Source of the DNA: Aspidiotus rigidus
Lineage: Eukaryota; Arthropoda; Insecta; Hemiptera; Diaspididae
NCBI GenBank assembly: GCA_035079385.1
Contig: JAVHKY010000009.1
Coordinates: forward strand, 1,178,001 to 1,242,000
Length of the DNA stretch: 64,000 nt
Reading direction: 5' to 3'
Each line of letters starts with the position of its first letter. Positions within the stretch are counted from its first letter, which is position 1. The notes beneath the pieces were generated by a model, which worked only from the letters and a program-made list of their open reading frames with translations, made no database searches and was not told the origin of the DNA. The position numbers were made by a program, and so were the translations under genes. Below are positions 59,963 through 64,000 of this stretch, piece by piece.

Positions 59963-62685
59963 AATAATTATTAGAGATGTGCTCGTATGGTTGCAGCGAT
60001 ACACACATTCGATATAGAAAATACTTACAAAATTCGTTGTATGAATTATTTTCTTGTATATCTATTTCAGTACTATCAAGAATAATTGCGAAAAATGTTC
60101 TTCCTAACCTCTTGGAAAATTATAAAGAACCTATTTTTTGAATTTCAGACATTCGCTCACGAATGAGTTGATTCAATTAATATTATTTCAATATGGGATT
60201 CTTATTGCCTACGTGAATATTTTCAAAAATATATATAATTTCTTTGACGTTTTTACTCGAAAATAGAAGTGGTATTATTTTTGAGAAATAATTTGTTTAT
60301 CATCAGTTGACCTTTTCGCCTTTTTTCGGTTTTTCAAAATTCGCCCTGTTGTACAATTGTTTGCGTGCGAGTCTCATCTTGTCTGAACTAGAGGTTCCAG
60401 AACTTTGGTTTAATTCGCTAGTGGCCACGACCAATCGCCGTGCCGATTCACTTGGAGCCTTACAGTTAACTTCTTGTAAGAAAAGAAGCTCTCCGCGATG
60501 TTGTAAAAAAGAAAATTGCTTTTTCACAGGCTCTTTCAAAGATTTCCTTTTCTTGGATTGTTTTCTCAAGAACTACAAAGTTTTTCAAGACGCGTTGCTT
60601 GAAGTATGTATGCACTTTTGAAATCATGAATTCTCTATCTAAAACAAATATATACGAGTACGACTGTACGTCATACTTTAGAAGAGAACGGTCAGAGAGA
60701 GAAAATTCTCTATAAAAGTTAGCGTGGGAAATGCGAGTATGGGTGTACCACTGTCAATGCCGTCGTTGTGGTATTTGACCACAAATACCTCACGTTACAT
60801 ACGTGAATTCTCATGGACTTTCCCATACAAATCATTCTTTTCTAGGGCGCTATACGTGTTCATAATTATTTTTTATACCGAAACATGAGTAATCGTAAGA
60901 AGGGTCAATGAGTTATTTCACTGCTCTATTTCTAAGATCACTACCAGGTAATGTGAGCCATAGTGTAATTTGATATTTTGAGCCTGGGCCTCGTGCGACA
61001 TTTCGACGATTAAAGGCTTCTCTCAAAGAAAAATTAAGGGAGCTTGAAAATCGAAAAAAGTGATCTTAGAAATAAAGCTGTGGTATTTGCGGTACATTGT
61101 GTAATAATCACAATTATAATTTACGTGAAAGCCTTTAGCGGAAGTTTTTAGCCTGAGGTATAGCTTTTTTTTCGTTTCTTGTATACCATGTCGAAATAGC
61201 GGTTACCCATCCCTAGATTTGCGTGAAGGAAATAATAAATTAACCAATCACATTTGAGTTCTTAGTGTGAAGGAAAAAAGAATGAATGAATGATTGAAGG
61301 AGATTAGTTATTTCGTGCAATATTAATCAAATTCCGTTTCATCATTATTTATGGAAAAGAATATTCTACACTACTTATCGTGGACGTTCACTTGATCTCA
61401 CATGTATAAAAAAAAGCCGTTTACGTCAAGAATAAAAACTGTCGTTATATAGCGTCACTGAATATTAGGTTGTACTGTAGTGTTGGTGCGTTATCTACAC
61501 CAGTATCTACCATTTCTCTTATTCTATGTTCTGATAAGTATCCATCTGCCTTTGTATTGTTAGAATGAATTTCTCATATCCTTTCGTATCTGCAGTGTGA
61601 CCAAAATTTTCTGAAATTTGGCTACAGTACTATTTTGAGCTAGGGCCACAATGAAATCATTTTCATTTTAGATAGTATGATTGAGAGAAAAAACGGGAAT
61701 ACATGCTCGTTTTATTAAATAGAATTGATGACGTCTTGAATACAAGTATAACTATGAATAGGTATGTACAAGTAATAAATGAACGGGAAGCGTCTCTATA
61801 CCGAAGCACGCTTCTCTATCAAATAAGAAATTTTTAGGTAGTCTAAAAGATATATTTACCTAGGACTTTCCCAAGTTTTGCTGTACAGCCTGAAGATTGA
61901 AGCAACCACGAGTTTTACGAGCAAGTATGTTGGTGTATACCGTGTGGCCCATTTGTAAATGTGCAGCTCTTTCTCAGTTTTTGAACATTTATGCTCCAGT
62001 TCCAGTACGATTTCATTGTATTGAAAGACTTACAGCTCGCTTTATGAATGACTCGTTCTGAACTGTTATTCGTCTTCACTTGAAGTAGATTCTACTGTTC
62101 ATTTCTAATTCTATCGTTTTGATCGTCATTCAATAAGACCTCGCATAATCTAACAAGGTATTTCTATTTTTATAAAATTTTAAATTATCCTTATTGTTTG
62201 ACATTTCATTTCGAGAGAATTTTCCCATCAAGGTTAAGTACTATTATAACTACTTACCCATCCAATTTTCGAAATCGGGGGTGGATTTAGAAGACAATTT
62301 TGTGAGGGAAAATTGATGGCTTTTTGATATTTGACAAGCAAGAAAAAAGAAGAAAAAGTTCTCCCGCTTTTTCCTAATTTCTTTTTTTTTGGGGGAGGGG
62401 TGCTTTTTATTGAGTTTTTGAGTTTTAGACCTGTGCAATTATGTTACGTCTCATGATGAATTCATAATTAAAAATCATTCGTTGATATTTTCGCTTTCGA
62501 GAGTCTCGCAAATTAGGTTTCAAAAGTTAATTTTACTTATGGAAAAAGTATCTATATACGCTATATTGCTTAAAAATTATGCGATCGCTAAGCGCATACT
62601 TATAGGGTAAGAACTTTATTCGTTAAGATTCTAAGAGCTGGGCCTAATTATCTTATTTTTCTTTTTTCTTTTGACTCTTTACAAG
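59963..62685. other. Intron/UTR DNA between exons 9 and 10
   Basis: An unassigned minus-strand frame (60303-60569) is listed separately. No repeat family or finger exon is recognisable in the remaining AT-rich DNA. Confidence 0.5.
60303..60569 (-). CDS. Unassigned 88-codon frame, minus strand
   Basis: Composition is more protein-like than the opposite strand: basic start (MRKQSKKRKSLKEPVKKQ), a mixed middle (LLFLQEVNCKAPSESARRLV) and a polar, basic end (FEKPKKGEKVN). No domain is recognised. The plus-strand frame over the same bases is Phe/Cys-rich and unlikely. There is no splice or promoter support, so it may be a worn transposon or chance. Confidence 0.2.
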   Translation of the reverse strand: MRKQSKKRKSLKEPVKKQFSFLQHRGELLFLQEVNCKAPSESARRLVVATSELNQSSGTSSSDKMRLARKQLYNRANFEKPKKGEKVN

Positions 62686-63011
62686 ATCATCTTGACTTTT
62701 TGGAATCGGTGTTCGTGGACGTAAATACAGATGCGGACGCAGATAGAAACAACGGCTACCGACTTGACGATGATCGCCTGAGAATGCAGAAGTTGACCAG
62801 ATATGCGAACAGCTTAACGAGTGGCACATCATTTCCTTGTCCCAACAGATGCGGCCGGGTATATCATCTGAAAAATTCTCTGTACAAACATTTGAAATTC
62901 GATTGCGGCGTTGAAAAACAATTTGAATGCCATGTATGTCACAAAGCATTTTCACGTAAAACGAGCATGCGCAATCACGTATTCCTTGTGCATAAGCAGA
63001 TAACTGCGTGA
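62686..63011 (+). CDS. lola: lola-type alternative terminal exon 10 (variant C2HC + C2H2 fingers)
   Basis: Terminal exon of about 107 residues. The acceptor TTGACTCTTTACAAG ends at 62685, phase 1 (AT, then CAT CTT GAC). An acidic linker (DVNTDADADRNN) leads to finger one, with three residues between its cysteines (CPNRC, to HLKFDC), an unusual spacing. Finger two is CHVC to HVFLVH and standard. The linker is GVEKQFEC, very like exon 9 (QQEKQFEC), and both first fingers share SLYKHLK, so exons 9 and 10 look like a tandem duplicate pair. A polyadenylation signal AATAAA lies at 63475. Confidence 0.9.
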
Positions 63012-63474
63012 AGATACTCGAAGAATGATCCTGATAAATGTTTCTTTCTTTCTTCATCTTCTTCAATTCGTATACTCCTTCTTTCTGTCTCTGTCTCTCC
63101 CTTTCTCACATTTCATTAGTTGTTTTTTCGTCGACCTAGTTCGATCACTAATTGATATCATGGATAGCTCGTTCGTCGATTGAAATTGAACTACCTTTGT
63201 CGAGCAAGTTTTGCGCTCTCTTCCAAACAAGACGGACTATGTTCTCACCTTTCATTTACATTTTACGTAGTAAATTGCAATTTGTCGCGTTGCTATTTTG
63301 AGTCATTTGTATCTATCTTTAGTTTTCGTCGTACATTGTGCTCTATCGATAAGAATTCCCAAGTATTCCTAATTTTATTTTCTCTACCCTCGTAATTTTT
63401 TTTTTTCGCTCTTTGATTGATACGAGTATGTTGTATGTTCTGAAGTTTTTTACTTCACTATCAAATACATTATA

Positions 63475-63480
63475 AATAAA
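63475..63480 (+). promoter_or_regulatory. Polyadenylation signal, probably of exon 10
   Basis: AATAAA, 464 bases after the exon 10 stop, in AT-rich sequence and before the next repeat. No other strong candidate lies between. Confidence 0.45.
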
Positions 63481-63539
63481 TGTTGGAGACTATAATATTA
63501 TGTCGAGCTTGATTTTTATTGAAAGACAAAGATTTTATA

Positions 63540-63677
63540 CGTGCGGGATAATATATCAGGAGGGGGGTAGTTAGTAGATGAGAATACAAGCGAAAAATTT
63601 GGTCACCTCGTCGGGATCCAAACCCCGAGACCTTTTGCATGCCGGGCGACTGCTCTAACCGCTGAGCTACGAGGGGA
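63540..63677 (-). mobile_element. tRNA-derived SINE, minus-strand copy
   Basis: The minus strand reads CCTCGTAGCTCAGCGGTTAG, then CTCGGGGTTTGGATCC, then the same body as the plus-strand copy at 34264-34390. The word AAGATTTTATACGTGCGGGA just left of it has a counterpart left of the other copy, although the SINEs point opposite ways. Confidence 0.72.
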
Positions 63678-63687
63678 TCAAACGTTT

Positions 63688-64000
63688 TAACAGGGAACCT
63701 GTTTTATGGGGGGCTTTTTGAGAAATTTGCCGTGCGCCGTGCGCCGTCCAGCAAAAAACTTGGAAAAATTTAGACTCTCGAGCCATATATGATAGGAGAG
63801 GGACGTGGAAAAATTTCGACTCTCGAGCTATATATGATATGAAAGGAACTTGGAATATATAGCTGGAGATTCGAGAAAAAATTATACTCTCAAACTATAT
63901 TATACTAGGCTTATAGTAGGTCTAGGCTTCCCTGAATTTTCAATACCAAATCCCATCTGACTCATAAAACAGGTTCCCTGCGTTCCTCGTTTAACTTCGT
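63688..64000. mobile_element. Foldback-family copy cut by the window end
   Basis: AACAGGGAACCTGTTTTATG, GGGGCTTTTTGAGAAATTTG, CATATATGATAGGAGAGGGA, AGGCTTATAGTAGGTCTAGG and CTCATAAAACAGGTTCCCTG match the family in inverse orientation to 56285-56645. The element continues beyond the window. Confidence 0.78.

Overview
The window looks like insect nuclear DNA: AT-rich, intron-rich, and full of microsatellites, tRNA-derived repeats, Penelope-like retroelement debris and cut-and-paste transposon relics. I cannot name the order from the sequence alone. The backbone, read on the + strand, is a long array of alternative 3'-terminal coding exons of the kind known from the insect BTB gene lola (longitudinals lacking). 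Ten exons (starting at 2418, 7206, 34636, 38439, 39540, 43823, 54575, 57019, 59589 and 62686) each open with a splice acceptor, carry one C2HC finger followed by one C2H2 finger, and end in their own stop. All ten enter in phase 1, so any of them can be joined to one common upstream donor. The shared BTB exons are not in this window. An eleventh phase-1 terminal exon (56074-56222) carries no finger.

The striking part lies in the 27-kb gap between the second and third zinc-finger exons. It holds two other classes of DNA-binding domain in the same orientation. The first (11986-13315, perhaps from 10565) is a complete two-finger nuclear-receptor DNA-binding domain spread over three exons. It ends in a stop just after the start of the C-terminal extension, so no ligand-binding domain is present. 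The second (24760-25871) is a GATA-type zinc finger with basic tail over three exons, with introns where classical GATA genes have them. Both modules begin with a phase-1 acceptor, as the lola-type exons do. The simplest reading is that one BTB gene gained nuclear-receptor and GATA DNA-binding ends as additional alternative C-termini. The alternative is that two small independent genes are nested in the array. cDNA would decide.

Layout: 0-2.4 kb, leading intronic or intergenic DNA with a foldback element and a (CT)n/(CA)n tract; 2.4-7.5 kb, zinc-finger exons 1 and 2; 7.6-10.5 kb, foldback and pogo-like relics; 10.5-13.3 kb, nuclear-receptor module; 13.3-24.7 kb, transposon debris (pogo-like, Penelope-like twice, a terminal-inverted-repeat element with a transposase-like tail); 24.8-25.9 kb, GATA module; 26-34.6 kb, Penelope-like fragment, minisatellite and inverted-repeat elements; 34.6-44.1 kb, zinc-finger exons 3 to 6; 44-54.5 kb, hAT palindrome and a Crypton-type tyrosine-recombinase pseudogene; 54.5-63 kb, zinc-finger exons 7 to 10 and the finger-less exon; then a SINE and a foldback copy at the right edge.

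How it would work: a common BTB N-terminus for dimerisation would be joined, by cis- or trans-splicing, to one C-terminus that sets DNA-target choice. The window offers 11 lola-type ends plus two ends borrowed from other transcription-factor families. Introns hold several long inverted repeats and hammerhead-like motifs from Penelope-like elements, which could affect RNA folding between the competing exons.
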